From DUOX01 sp050944015 (GTDB lineage: Bacteria > Bacillota > Clostridia > Oscillospirales > Oscillospiraceae), in the NCBI GenBank assembly GCA_050944015.1, contig JBMNQG010000001.1, forward strand, positions 19,894-83,893: a stretch of 64,000 bases of DNA, read 5' to 3'. The notes under the pieces are model-generated. The model did no database searches. It was not told the origin of the DNA and saw only the letters and a list, made by a program, of their open reading frames with translations. A program made the translations under genes and the position numbers. Below, piece after piece: positions 39,558 through 48,700 of this stretch. The number at the start of each line of letters is the position of its first letter. Position 1 is the stretch's first letter.

Positions 39558-39585
39558 TTGCCATTAATCATTTTGAATGTATAAT
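39558..39585 (+). promoter_or_regulatory. Promoter for the RpiR-family regulator
   Basis: TTGCCA (39558-39563) and TATAAT (39580-39585, perfect) are separated by 16 bases, 36 bases before the ATG. Confidence 0.7.
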
Positions 39586-39620
39586 TGTAATAAGATTGCC
39601 TGGTTGAAAGGGATTAAGAT

Positions 39621-40478
39621 ATGGAAAAAGACATTTTGACACTGATAATGCAGAAAAGTCCTGGATTTTCAAAAGGGCAGCGACGGATTTCAAATTACAT
39701 CTTGCAAAACTACGATAAGGCTGCCTTCATGACGGCCGGAAAGCTCGGCAAGACGGTGGGCGTCAGCGAATCAACCGTGGTCCGTTTTGCGGCGGAGCTG
39801 GGGTTTGACGGTTACCCCGGCATGAGAAAGGCGCTTCAGGAAATGATACGCAACCGCCTTACCTCGGTTCAGCGCATTGAGGTGGCCAAAGAGCTGATTG
39901 ACGACAACAATGTGCTTGAGGCGGTGCTTAGGTCTGACTTAGATAAGCTGCAGGCCACTCTTGACATGGCGTCCAAGGGGAACTTTGACGCCGCCGTCGA
40001 GGCGATTCAGGCCGCAAATCACATATATATTATGGGCATGCGTTCCTCTGCCTGCCTGGCCAGCTTTATGGGCTATTATCTGAACCTGCTTTTGGAGAAC
40101 GTCCATGAGGTGCGCGATACTTCCATCAGCGAAGTTTATGAGCAGATTATCCGCATCAAGGAGGGCGATGTTTTCATTGCCATCAGCTATCCCCGTTATT
40201 CCAGCCGGACGGTAAAAGCCATGGAATTTGCCAAGTCGTCCGGCGCAAAGGTAATTGGAATCACCGACGGGAAAAACTCGCCCCTGGCTGACATTTCAGA
40301 CATATGCCTTTTTGCCAAAAGCGACATGGTCTCCTTTTTGGATTCCCTGGTGGCTCCGCTGAGCCTTATCAATGCCCTCATTGTGTCAATAGGCATGAAA
40401 TCAAAGGATTCCCTTTCCGATACCTTTAACAGGCTGGAGCAGATTTGGAGCGAATACGGAGTATATGAGAGATATTGA
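39621..40478 (+). CDS. RpiR/MurR-family transcriptional regulator with SIS domain
   Basis: A 285-residue regulator. The N-terminal helix-turn-helix (about 1-80: TAGKLGKTVGVSESTVVRFA) is of the RpiR type, and the C-terminal SIS domain (about 120-250: IMGMRSSACLASFMGYYL) binds a sugar phosphate. No sugar-catabolic genes follow; instead the next gene is a flavoprotein. The effector and targets are unknown. Its ATG has GAAAGGGATT upstream. It overlaps the next gene by 14 bases. Confidence 0.92.
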   Translation: MEKDILTLIMQKSPGFSKGQRRISNYILQNYDKAAFMTAGKLGKTVGVSESTVVRFAAELGFDGYPGMRKALQEMIRNRLTSVQRIEVAKELIDDNNVLEAVLRSDLDKLQATLDMASKGNFDAAVEAIQAANHIYIMGMRSSACLASFMGYYLNLLLENVHEVRDTSISEVYEQIIRIKEGDVFIAISYPRYSSRTVKAMEFAKSSGAKVIGITDGKNSPLADISDICLFAKSDMVSFLDSLVAPLSLINALIVSIGMKSKDSLSDTFNRLEQIWSEYGVYERY

Positions 40479-41707
40479 TGCTGATTTGGTCGTAATCGGC
40501 GGAGGCGCGGCTGGCATGCTTGCCTCTGCCTTTGCGGCTCAAAGGGGGATTTCCACAGTACTGCTGGAACCCAACAGGCAACTGGGCAAAAAGCTCCGTA
40601 TTACGGGAAACGGGCGCTGCAACCTTACAAACAACTGCGACGTCAGCACTTTCATAAATAATGTGGTCAGGAACGGGAGATTTTTATACGGCGCCCTCAG
40701 CAGGTTTTCCCCGTCCGACACAATGGCCCTGTTTGAGAGCCTGGGACTGCGGCTGAAAACCGAGAGCGGCAACAGGGTGTTCCCGGCCTCCGACAGCAGC
40801 GGGGAGGTTGTTCATGCCCTTTCTGATTTCATGCACCGCTCCGGTGTTAAGGTTGTACGTGTGGCGGCAAGGCAAATACTCGCAAAAGAGGGGGCGGTCA
40901 GCGCCGTTATCACCTCCAATGACGAGATAATAAAATGCCGCGCCGCCATCCTTTGTACCGGGGGGCTTTCCTATCCCGGTACGGGCTCAAAAGGGGACGG
41001 ATATGCCATGGCACGGGAGCTGGGACATAACATCACTCCCCTGGGGCCGTCCTTGGTCCCGCTGGTCTCCAGAGAGGATTACTGTAAGGAAATGCAGGGG
41101 CTTTCCCTGAAAAACGTAAGGCTCACCGCCTGCGACGGCAAGGGGAAAGTGATTTTTCAGGAACTGGGGGAAATGGTTTTTACCCATTTCGGCATCTCCT
41201 GCCCTCTGGTACTTTCCGCCAGCGCCAGGATGGAGGATTATAAAAACGGAGCTTACCGGGTATTAATTGATTTGAAGCCCGGAACTGACGAAAAAAATCT
41301 GGACAAGCTGATTTTGGCGGACTTTAGTGCGCACCGCAACAGGGACGTCAGAAACGCCTTGGACAATCTTGCCGGGCGGCTTATGATACCCGTTCTGCTG
41401 CGTCTTTCCGGCATACCGGGCGACACGAAGGTGAACTCCGTCACCCGGGAGCAGCGGCAAAAACTTGTAAGGCTGCTTAAGGCATTTCCCATAACAGTGG
41501 CCGGTCCCCGTCCGGTGGAGGAGGCCGTTGTTACCAGAGGCGGCGTGGATGTCCGGCAGGTTGACCCTAAAACCATGGAGTCAAAGCTGGTAAAGGGGCT
41601 GTATTTTGCCGGCGAAATACTGGACGTGGATGCCTGTACCGGCGGGTTTAATCTTCAGATTGCCTGGTTACACCGGCTATGCGGCCGGAAGCTCTGTTTT
41701 GCAATAA
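40465..41707 (+). CDS. BaiN-like NAD(P)/FAD-dependent oxidoreductase, frameshifted at its 3' end
   Basis: Flavoprotein of the HI0933/BaiN/YtfP type (TIGR00275). FAD-binding fingerprint GGGAAGMLASAFAAQRG at the N-terminus, QLGKKLRITGNGRCNLTN next, and GLYFAGEILDVDACTGGFN near the end are family motifs. As sequenced, the frame does not stop here but reads on into cmk to 42405. After NLQIAW the in-frame residues (LHRLCGRKLCFA) are foreign to the family, but shifting by one base gives YTGYAAGSSVLQ and a stop at 41705-41707, which is the family's normal end. So one extra base near 41668 explains the fusion. The end given here is the restored one. The activity may be lost or the sequence in error. 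Confidence 0.85.
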
Positions 41708-41721
41708 GGCAGGAGGAATTT

Positions 41722-42405
41722 ATGAACAGCAAAACCTATTCTATTGCCATTGACGGGCCTTCAGGGGCGGGTAAAAGCACCCTTTCCCGGCTGGCGGCCA
41801 AAATTTTCGGATTTATTTACGTGGACACCGGCGCCCTTTACCGTACTGTGGGGCTTGCCGCTTACATGGCGGGAATAGACTCGAAGGATGATGCCGGGGT
41901 CACAGCACTTCTTCCCACGCTTGATATTCAGCTCCGCTATGATGATAGCGGGGGTCAGCGCATGTATTTAAACGGGATGGACGTTACGGATAAAATACGT
42001 ACGCCCATAATTTCCATATACGCCTCTGACGTTTCCGCCATGGCGCCGGTGCGTGCATTCCTCCTGGATACGCAGCGCAATATGGCCAAGACTATGAACG
42101 TTATAATGGACGGCCGGGATATTGGGACGGTGGTTTTACCTGACGCGGACCTGAAAATTTTCCTCACCGCCACTCCGGAGGACAGGGCAATGCGCCGCTA
42201 TCTGGAGCTGCGTGAGAGGGGAGATACCAGCACCTACGAGGAAGTCCTGAGGGATATTCAATACAGGGACAAAAACGACAGCTGCAGGGAGAATGCACCC
42301 TTAAAGCCGGCTCCAGACGCCATTATTCTGGACACTACCGGAAATACCCTCCAGGAGAGCCTTGACCTCATATGCTCGGTCATTCGGGAGAAGCTTAATC
42401 TATGA
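41722..42405 (+). CDS. cmk: Cytidylate kinase
   Basis: Phosphorylates CMP and dCMP with ATP, needed for nucleotide and lipid precursor synthesis. It has 227 residues. The P-loop IDGPSGAGKSTLSRLAAK starts near the N-terminus, and YVDTGALYRT, VIMDGRDIGTVVLPDAD and YRDKNDSCRENAPLKPA are characteristic. Its own ribosome site, AGGAGG (41711-41716), is intact, six bases before the ATG at 41722, so it should be made separately even though the upstream frame reads through. The next gene overlaps its stop. Confidence 0.96.
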   Translation: MNSKTYSIAIDGPSGAGKSTLSRLAAKIFGFIYVDTGALYRTVGLAAYMAGIDSKDDAGVTALLPTLDIQLRYDDSGGQRMYLNGMDVTDKIRTPIISIYASDVSAMAPVRAFLLDTQRNMAKTMNVIMDGRDIGTVVLPDADLKIFLTATPEDRAMRRYLELRERGDTSTYEEVLRDIQYRDKNDSCRENAPLKPAPDAIILDTTGNTLQESLDLICSVIREKLNL

Positions 42406-42989
42406 CGGAAGCATATCTGACGTTCTACAAAATCCTGCGACCCATTGTTTCGCTGCTGTATCCCTTAAAGGTGACAGGCCTGGAGTCAGTGCCTGAAGGG
42501 GCAGCTATTGTCTGCGCGCCCCACTCCAGCTACGTGGATGCGGTTTTACTGGCCTACGCCTTGGGAAAAAAGCATATCCTGCGCTTTATGGCCAAGGCGG
42601 AGCTGTTTTCTGTGCCCGTAATAGGCTGGGTCATGCGCAAATGCGGCGCATTTGCCGTAAACAGGAGCGGCCCAGATATAAATGCAATCCGAACCGCCAT
42701 TAAATATTTGAAAAGCGGCGAAAAGGTAATGATATTTCCAGAGGGTACAAGGGTGGCCGCCGACGACGCCGTGGCCGCCAAAAGCGGTGCCGTAAGGCTC
42801 GCCCTGAAGGTGGGAGTGCCCATTGTCCCCGTGTACCTCCCGCGAAAGAAGAAGCTGTTTTCCAGGGTGCACGTCCACATTGGCGAGCCATTCAGTATAG
42901 GCGCCGCCGATAAAACCAACCCCGATTATTCAAAGCTTGCGGAGCTGCTTATGAGCAGAATTTATGCGCTTAAGCCGGAGGAAGTATGA
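42402..42989 (+). CDS. plsC: 1-acyl-sn-glycerol-3-phosphate acyltransferase
   Basis: Membrane-bound acyltransferase of phospholipid synthesis. It has 195 residues. The catalytic HX4D box is HSSYVD, the glycerol-binding motif is FPEGTR, and the hydrophobic N-terminal segment is present. Overlaps the cmk stop in ATGA and is followed by ispH-rpsA with a four-base overlap, so these three form one operon. Homologues lie between cmk and ispH in many Clostridia. Confidence 0.95.
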   Translation: MTEAYLTFYKILRPIVSLLYPLKVTGLESVPEGAAIVCAPHSSYVDAVLLAYALGKKHILRFMAKAELFSVPVIGWVMRKCGAFAVNRSGPDINAIRTAIKYLKSGEKVMIFPEGTRVAADDAVAAKSGAVRLALKVGVPIVPVYLPRKKKLFSRVHVHIGEPFSIGAADKTNPDYSKLAELLMSRIYALKPEEV

Positions 42990-45157
42990 AAAAGCTCATC
43001 GTCTCAAAAAATGCCGGCTTTTGCTTTGGCGTGAAAAGGTCCGTTGAAATGGCCGAGAAGGCCCTTGAAAGCCCGGGGGATTGCTATTGCCTGGGTCATC
43101 TTATCCACAATAATGCCGAAGTGGACAGGCTCTCCCAAAAGGGACTGAAAATCATAAACTCCATCGAGGAACTGCCGGAGGGGGCGAGGGTCATTATACG
43201 CTCCCACGGAATAGGCCGGCAGCAGTACGAAGAACTGCGGAAGCGGAATGCGGAGATTATTGACGCCACCTGCCCCAAGGTGTCTCAAATCCACAGAATT
43301 GTGTCCCGGGTCTCCCGGGAGGGGCGCATTCCCGTCATCATCGGCTCGGAGAACCACCCCGAGGTTGTTGCAATCCGGGGCTGGTGCAGTGATTCTTACG
43401 TGTTTCCCAATGCCAAAGGCCTCGAAAAATGGCTTTTGGAGTCCCCGGAGCATTGCCATCTGCCTCTGGCTTTGGTTTTTCAAACCACTCAAACCACCAC
43501 AGAGTTTGATAACTGTAAGCAAATAATAAAAAAACTGTGTACAAATTGTGAGATTTTTGATACAATATGTGGAGCGACATATATTAGGCAAGAAGAAGCC
43601 CGGACTTTGGCGAAAACTTGCGACGCCATGGTGGTAATTGGCAGTAAACACAGCGCCAACAGCGTGCATTTGGCTGAGATATGCGGCGAGTATTGCGATA
43701 CGGTCCGGTTTATCGAGTCTGCCGACGAGCTGGATACTAGCGTGTTTAATGCTGCGGATACAATTGGTATCACCGCAGGCGCATCGGCGCCTGCGTGGAT
43801 TATAAAGGAGGTAAAACAGAGAATGATTGACGAAATTAAGATTGATGAGATTCCAGCGGAGGAGGCCATTGCGACTGCGGAAGCGGAAAATGCGGTTGTA
43901 GAGCAGACTGAAGCCGAGACCTCGGTATCAAATGAAGCGGCCGAAAATACCGGGGAGGCAGCAGCGGAAGCTCCTGAGGCCGAGATGACATTCGACCAGC
44001 TGCTGGAGGACTCAATCAAGACTATATATAACGGGGATACGGTGTCAGGCGTAGTGGCGGCCATCACACCTACTGAAATCAGCGTCGATTTGGGCACCAA
44101 ATATTCAGGTTACATCCCCATTGAAGATTTTTCGGACGACCCAACGGTAAAGGCCAACGAAGTTCTCAAGGTTGGCGACAAGATTGAAGCCTTCGTGATG
44201 CGCGTAAACGACATGGAAGGCACCATCATGCTCTCCAAGAAGCGCCTTGATGCCATTAACAACTGGCACGAAATAGAGCAGGCCCATAAAGACGGCACAG
44301 CCGTAGAGGGCGTTGTTACCGAGGAAAACAAGGGTGGAGTCGTTGTTTCCGTTAAGGGAGTCAGGGTTTTCGTCCCCGCTTCCCAGACCGGACTCGGCAG
44401 GAATGTGCCCATGTCCGAGCTTCTCAACAAGAAGGTCCGGCTGAAGGTTACGGAGGTCAACAAGTCTCGCCGCCGTGTTGTTGGATCCATACGCGCCATC
44501 AAGGTAAAAGAGAGAAGGGAGCGGGCCGAAAAGATTTGGAACGAGATTGAAGTAGGCAAGCACTACAACGGCGTTGTCAAGTCTATGACCTCATACGGCG
44601 CCTTTGTCGATATCGGCGGCATAGACGGCATGGTTCACGTTTCCGAGCTGAGCTGGTCCCGCGTTAAGCAGCCTTCTGATATTCTCTCCATCGGCGACAA
44701 CATTGATGTATACGTTATCAGCTTTGACAAGGAAGCCAGAAGGATTTCCCTGGGATACAAGGACCCCAACGAAAACCCCTGGCTCAAGTTTACAAACGCC
44801 TACAAGGTCGGGGATGTGGCAAACGTCAAGATAGTCAAGCTCATGCCCTTTGGGGCCTTTGCAGAGATTCTGCCTGGCGTTGACGGACTTATCCATATCT
44901 CTCAGATTGCCAACCGCAGGATAGGCAAGCCCGAAGATGTACTTATTGTTGGTGACCGGGTTGACGTCAAAATTACTGACATCAACAACGAAAAGCAGAA
45001 GGTCTCCCTTAGCATCCGCGCCCTGTCTGAGCCTGAGACCCCTCCCGCCAAGGCTGAAACCAAGGCAGAACCCGAATCCGCGCCGACCCCCGGTGAGGAT
45101 GCTCTTATCTATGAGGTCTCCACAACAGGGGAAGCAACGGGTATTGTCGAGCCCTAA
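42986..45157 (+). CDS. ispH: Bifunctional 4-hydroxy-3-methylbut-2-enyl diphosphate reductase / ribosomal protein S1
   Basis: A 723-residue fusion. Residues 1-about 280 are IspH, the last enzyme of the MEP isoprenoid pathway, with the three cluster-binding cysteines in GFCFGV, ATCPKV and DTICGAT, and the end GITAGASAPAWII. An Ala/Glu-rich linker (about 285-335) follows. Residues 340-710 hold four S1 RNA-binding domains (for example TIYNGDTVSGVVAAITPTE, GVVTEENKGGVVVSVKGV, GVVKSMTSYGAFVDIGG, IVKLMPFGAFAEILPGVDG). The frame is unbroken and matches the known IspH-S1 fusion of Clostridia. GGAGGAAGT precedes the ATG. The S1 half may act in translation or RNA binding, the IspH half in isoprenoids. 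Confidence 0.97.
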   Translation: MKKLIVSKNAGFCFGVKRSVEMAEKALESPGDCYCLGHLIHNNAEVDRLSQKGLKIINSIEELPEGARVIIRSHGIGRQQYEELRKRNAEIIDATCPKVSQIHRIVSRVSREGRIPVIIGSENHPEVVAIRGWCSDSYVFPNAKGLEKWLLESPEHCHLPLALVFQTTQTTTEFDNCKQIIKKLCTNCEIFDTICGATYIRQEEARTLAKTCDAMVVIGSKHSANSVHLAEICGEYCDTVRFIESADELDTSVFNAADTIGITAGASAPAWIIKEVKQRMIDEIKIDEIPAEEAIATAEAENAVVEQTEAETSVSNEAAENTGEAAAEAPEAEMTFDQLLEDSIKTIYNGDTVSGVVAAITPTEISVDLGTKYSGYIPIEDFSDDPTVKANEVLKVGDKIEAFVMRVNDMEGTIMLSKKRLDAINNWHEIEQAHKDGTAVEGVVTEENKGGVVVSVKGVRVFVPASQTGLGRNVPMSELLNKKVRLKVTEVNKSRRRVVGSIRAIKVKERRERAEKIWNEIEVGKHYNGVVKSMTSYGAFVDIGGIDGMVHVSELSWSRVKQPSDILSIGDNIDVYVISFDKEARRISLGYKDPNENPWLKFTNAYKVGDVANVKIVKLMPFGAFAEILPGVDGLIHISQIANRRIGKPEDVLIVGDRVDVKITDINNEKQKVSLSIRALSEPETPPAKAETKAEPESAPTPGEDALIYEVSTTGEATGIVEP

Positions 45158-45193
45158 CGACAGGATTCTGCAATTAATTTTACATGAATTTTC

Positions 45194-45222
45194 AAAACCC
45201 GCCGGATTATCCGGCGGGTTTT
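45194..45222 (+). terminator. Terminator of the cmk-plsC-ispH operon
   Basis: AAAACCCGCCGGA (45194-45206) pairs perfectly with TCCGGCGGGTTTT (45210-45222) over 13 base pairs, with a three-base loop and a T tail. Confidence 0.9.
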
Positions 45223-45251
45223 ATTCTTTAGAACACTTTTTTCATTTTTGC

Positions 45252-45280
45252 TTGCTAATTATTGCAAAAACGTTTATAAT
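45252..45280 (+). promoter_or_regulatory. Sigma-A promoter of carD
   Basis: TTGCTA (45252-45257) and TATAAT (45275-45280, perfect) are separated by 17 bases, about 46 bases before the carD ATG. Confidence 0.75.
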
Positions 45281-45325
45281 AAATATAAATATGTATTAGC
45301 ATACGCGGGAATTCGGAGGTTAAAA

Positions 45326-45829
45326 ATGACTTTTAAAGTAGGCGATCGCATCGCTCACCCTATGCACGGCGCTGGTACTATCGACCGCATCGAAAGTAGA
45401 AAAATAAATGGTACGGAACGGGAGTATTATGTATTGAAGCTGCCGGTTGGGGATATGGTGGTTATGATCCCTACTGGAAACTGTAGCGAGATTGGCGTAC
45501 GTCCCATTATAAAGCCTGAGGAGGCCGAAGAAATTCTCAACGCTATTCCAGAAATTGAGATTAATATGAACCAAAACTGGAATAAGCGCTACAGGGAGAA
45601 TATGATGAAAATAAAAAGCGGGGACCTTATGGAAGTGGCTGAGGTGGTTAAGGGCCTCATGACACGGGACCTGAACCATAGCCTCTCAACCGGCGAGCGA
45701 AAAATGCTCCACTCTGCAAAGCAGATATTGATTTCCGAAATTGTGCTGTCTCAGTGTACCAGCTACGAGGAAGTTGAAGAGCGTATAAACAATGCAATCT
45801 CATACTCATATGCAGCTACTTCTTCTTAA
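45326..45829 (+). CDS. CarD-family transcriptional regulator
   Basis: A 167-residue protein. The N-terminal RNA-polymerase-interacting (Tudor-like) domain begins MTFKVGDRIAHPMHGAGTID, and the C-terminal part is helical (LSTGERKMLHSAKQILI), as in CarD/CdnL. It affects promoter open-complex stability. The ATG at 45326 has TCGGAGGTTAAAA upstream; an upstream in-frame start at 45248 lacks such a site. It precedes ispD-ispF as in other Firmicutes. Confidence 0.94.
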   Translation: MTFKVGDRIAHPMHGAGTIDRIESRKINGTEREYYVLKLPVGDMVVMIPTGNCSEIGVRPIIKPEEAEEILNAIPEIEINMNQNWNKRYRENMMKIKSGDLMEVAEVVKGLMTRDLNHSLSTGERKMLHSAKQILISEIVLSQCTSYEEVEERINNAISYSYAATSS

Positions 45830-45939
45830 ATCGTCGGGGCGTGTCAATGATTGAGATTTCTCATCCATTCTGCACGCCCGTTTATCGTATTTGGCTAGAA
45901 TTGCAGATTGTAGATTCAACCCGGTAAAGGAGCGCTTGT

Positions 45940-46668
45940 ATGTTTAAAAAATTTCGTTTTTTTGCAAGAAAAGCGCATCCATTCTGCTCTGCCGTGGTGC
46001 TTGCGGCAGGCGCCTCCCAGCGAATGGGGGAGGATAAGCTGTTTTGCCTCCTGGATGGGGTACCCACAATTGTCCATACCCTGCAGGCCTTTAACAGGTC
46101 CCCCTACATTCACGAGATTATAGTGGTGACCAGGGCGGAGAAAATAGTGGACGTGGCAAAGCTGTGCCGGGATTACGGCATTGCGAAGGTTACAAAGGTG
46201 CTCTGCGGCGGCTCCACCCGCCTTGAGTCGTCGCTTGCTGGGGTATCGGAAATAAGCCCCAAGGCCAAGCTGGCGGCCATCCACGACGGCGCCAGGCCTC
46301 TCGTTACCCAAAAGGTTATAGAGGACGCCATAAAGACCGCAAGCCTGTACAAGGCCGTGGCTCCGGCAATACAGGTTAAGGACACCGTGAAGCTGGCGGA
46401 GTCCGGTATAGTCACAGAAACGCCCGACAGGCATATTACAATGGCGGTACAGACTCCCCAGGTGTTTGCCCCCGAACTGATTAAGGGCGCTTTAACCTAC
46501 GCCCTGCAAAACGAATTGGAGGTTACCGACGATTGCTCCGCGGTGGAGGCGCTGGGGGTGCAGGTACATCTTTGCCCCGGCTCAGAGGAGAACATAAAGC
46601 TAACCACGCCTCTGGATTTCGAGCTGGCTGAGGCGATAATCAACAGTCGCAGGAGGAAAATGGTTTGA
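45940..46668 (+). CDS. ispD: 2-C-methyl-D-erythritol 4-phosphate cytidylyltransferase
   Basis: Third step of the MEP pathway: transfers CMP from CTP to MEP. It has 242 residues. The N-terminus AVVLAAGASQRMGEDKLF holds the nucleotide-binding loop; IHDGARPLV and QTPQVFAPELI are family motifs. The first about 15 residues (MFKKFRFFARKAHP) are basic and extra compared with many relatives. AAAGGAGCG precedes the ATG. It overlaps ispF by four bases. Confidence 0.96.
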   Translation: MFKKFRFFARKAHPFCSAVVLAAGASQRMGEDKLFCLLDGVPTIVHTLQAFNRSPYIHEIIVVTRAEKIVDVAKLCRDYGIAKVTKVLCGGSTRLESSLAGVSEISPKAKLAAIHDGARPLVTQKVIEDAIKTASLYKAVAPAIQVKDTVKLAESGIVTETPDRHITMAVQTPQVFAPELIKGALTYALQNELEVTDDCSAVEALGVQVHLCPGSEENIKLTTPLDFELAEAIINSRRRKMV

Positions 46669-47147
46669 GAATCGGATACGGTTATGACGTGCACAGACTC
46701 CGCACCGGCCGGCCGCTGATTTTGGGCGGAGTGGAAGTGCCTTTTGAAAAGGGGCTTGACGGTCACTCGGACGCCGATGTGCTTACCCATGCCCTTATGG
46801 ATGCCCTCCTGGGGGCGGCCGCCCTTGGGGATATTGGCGGCATGTTTCCCGACAAGGACCCCCAATACAAGGGCATTTCCAGCCTGGAGCTTTTAAGGCG
46901 CGTATTCATGAGAATATCGGAGCTTGGATTTAAGGTGTGGAACGTTGACTGCACCATTGTCGCCCAGGCTCCGATTTTGTCGCCATATATTCCCGCCATG
47001 AAGGAAAAATACATGGAAATACTCCATACTCCCGCTGACAGGGTTAATATCAAGGCCACCACGGAGGAGCGCCTGGGCTTTACGGGGTCGGGAGAAGGCA
47101 TGGCCGCCCATGCCGTGGCGCTGCTGCTTGAACAGGCTGACAGGTAA
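46665..47147 (+). CDS. ispF: 2-C-methyl-D-erythritol 2,4-cyclodiphosphate synthase
   Basis: Fifth step of the MEP pathway: forms the cyclic diphosphate. It has 160 residues. Metal-binding DVH in GYGYDVHRL, DGHSDADVLTHALMDALLGA and the C-terminal TTEERLGFTGSGEG are family motifs. The start (TTG at 46665 or nearby) is coupled to the ispD stop. Confidence 0.96.
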   Translation: MRIGYGYDVHRLRTGRPLILGGVEVPFEKGLDGHSDADVLTHALMDALLGAAALGDIGGMFPDKDPQYKGISSLELLRRVFMRISELGFKVWNVDCTIVAQAPILSPYIPAMKEKYMEILHTPADRVNIKATTEERLGFTGSGEGMAAHAVALLLEQADR

Positions 47148-47263
47148 GCGGCGGCGCGTCCTGTGCCCTATATTCGTTAAACAATCACATGCCCTTCCGC
47201 ATAGAATACCATATGACCCGGGTCTGTTACGGGTAAATTTTACATGCCGGAAGGAGCATATGG

Positions 47264-47518
47264 ATGCTACACTATTATATCATGTGCAGATCTCTCACTT
47301 ACGCTCAAAGGGCGGCTCGGGTGCTGGAGCGTGCCGGCATAACAGCCATATTGACCAGAGCCCCCAGGAGCATATCTTATGAGGGCTGTGTATATTGCGT
47401 TAAGGTCTCGGAAAAAAGATTGCCCGAGGCTCTAAGAGCTTTAAAGAAGGCTGGATTTAATTCCAGCAGGATATATGTCAAGGGCCCGGACGGCAGCCTC
47501 ACGGAGGTAAGAAGATGA
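47264..47518 (+). CDS. DUF3343 domain protein
   Basis: An 84-residue protein. The conserved core has RSLTYAQRAARVLERAGI and GCVYCVKVSEKRL, with two cysteines three residues apart, and it ends with a short basic tail. The family is small and its role is not established; because it is fused to, or next to, cysteine-desulfurase-like enzymes in Clostridia, a part in sulfur or selenium transfer has been proposed. GGAAGGAGCATATGG precedes the ATG. It overlaps the next gene by four bases. Confidence 0.88.
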   Translation: MLHYYIMCRSLTYAQRAARVLERAGITAILTRAPRSISYEGCVYCVKVSEKRLPEALRALKKAGFNSSRIYVKGPDGSLTEVRR

Positions 47519-48636
47519 TTTACCTTGACAGCGCTGCAACGAGCCTATTGAAGCCGAAAAGTGTTGAGGCTGCCATGATTCGAGCCATGGCAACCATGGC
47601 CAGCCCGGGTAGGGGAGCCCATAAGCCTGCCATGCTGGCAGCGGATACCGCGCTGGATTGCCGGCAAGCCGTCTCGAGACTTTTCGGCATGAACGACCCT
47701 GAAAAGGTTATTTTTACGCTGAATGCCACCCACGCGCTGAATATAGCCATTTACAGTCTGGTAAGAAAAGGCGACAGGGTAGTTATATCCGGATATGAGC
47801 ACAACGCGGTAACAAAGCCGCTTCACGCCATCGGAGCCAGGGTAGCGGTGGCATCCTCGCCGCTATTTGACCCGGAGGCGGCCCTGGAGGCCTTTGAAAG
47901 GAGGCTTCTGGGGGCTAAAGCCGCTGTCTGCTGTCATGTTTCCAACGTGTTCGGTTATATTCTGCCCCTGGAGGAAATTGCAAGCCTGTGCAGGTATTAT
48001 GGGGTGCCCCTAATCGTAGACGCATCTCAGTCCGCCGGCGTGCTTGATATTAATTTTACCAAACTGGGAGCCGAATATATGGCAATGCCCGGCCATAAGG
48101 GGCTTCTCGGCCCTCAGGGAACCGGGGTTCTGCTATGCCGCGGTAACGGCGAGCCCCTGCTTCACGGCGGCACAGGCTCCAACAGCGCCATTCCAGACAT
48201 GCCCGACTTCCTGCCCGACAGGCTGGAGGCGGGGACCCACAACATTACCGGAATAGCGGGTTTGCTGGCGGGAGTACGGTATGTCATGCGCAAAACTCCT
48301 TCCGCCATACTTGAACATGAAAGGCGCCTGTGCGTATTGATGGCCGACAGGCTGGAGAAAATACCTGGTGTCAGAGTATATCGCGCCGACAATCCGAAGC
48401 TCCAGTCGGGTGTGTTCTCGGTAACCGTAAACGGTATAAGCTGCGAAGCCATTGCAGAAGCCCTGGGAGAAAGGGAAGTGGCCGTAAGGGCAGGGCTGCA
48501 CTGCGCTCCCACTGCCCACAGGACTGCAGGAACTATTGAAACTGGAACAGTTCGCTTCAGCTTTTCACCGTTCAACACCGTTGCAGACGTGGAGAAGGCC
48601 TCTGCAATATTTGCTTCAGTGATTAAGAAGTTGTAA
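47515..48636 (+). CDS. Aminotransferase class V / cysteine desulfurase-like enzyme
   Basis: A 373-residue pyridoxal-phosphate enzyme of the IscS/Csd type. MIYLDSAATSLLKPKSVEAA at the N-terminus, the PLP lysine in MPGHKGLLGPQGTG, and the catalytic Cys loop in AVRAGLHCAPTAH are visible. It may mobilise sulfur or selenium from cysteine or selenocysteine. Its coupling to the DUF3343 protein suggests a sulfur relay between the two. No selD or iscU gene lies nearby. Confidence 0.9.
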   Translation: MIYLDSAATSLLKPKSVEAAMIRAMATMASPGRGAHKPAMLAADTALDCRQAVSRLFGMNDPEKVIFTLNATHALNIAIYSLVRKGDRVVISGYEHNAVTKPLHAIGARVAVASSPLFDPEAALEAFERRLLGAKAAVCCHVSNVFGYILPLEEIASLCRYYGVPLIVDASQSAGVLDINFTKLGAEYMAMPGHKGLLGPQGTGVLLCRGNGEPLLHGGTGSNSAIPDMPDFLPDRLEAGTHNITGIAGLLAGVRYVMRKTPSAILEHERRLCVLMADRLEKIPGVRVYRADNPKLQSGVFSVTVNGISCEAIAEALGEREVAVRAGLHCAPTAHRTAGTIETGTVRFSFSPFNTVADVEKASAIFASVIKKL

Positions 48637-48652
48637 ATTTTTGCATTATTTG

Positions 48653-48681
48653 TTGCCAATTTTTAATCTTTATTATATAAT
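48653..48681 (+). promoter_or_regulatory. Sigma-A promoter of cdaA-cdaR
   Basis: TTGCCA (48653-48658) and TATAAT (48676-48681, perfect) are separated by 17 bases. Confidence 0.8.
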
Positions 48682-48700
48682 ATTATGAATAGAAACGTGG

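Noticed and set aside
45830..45939. Terminator after carD
   Set aside because: GGGCGTG and CACGCCC can pair over a long loop, but there is no compact stem or T tract; termination here is not supported.
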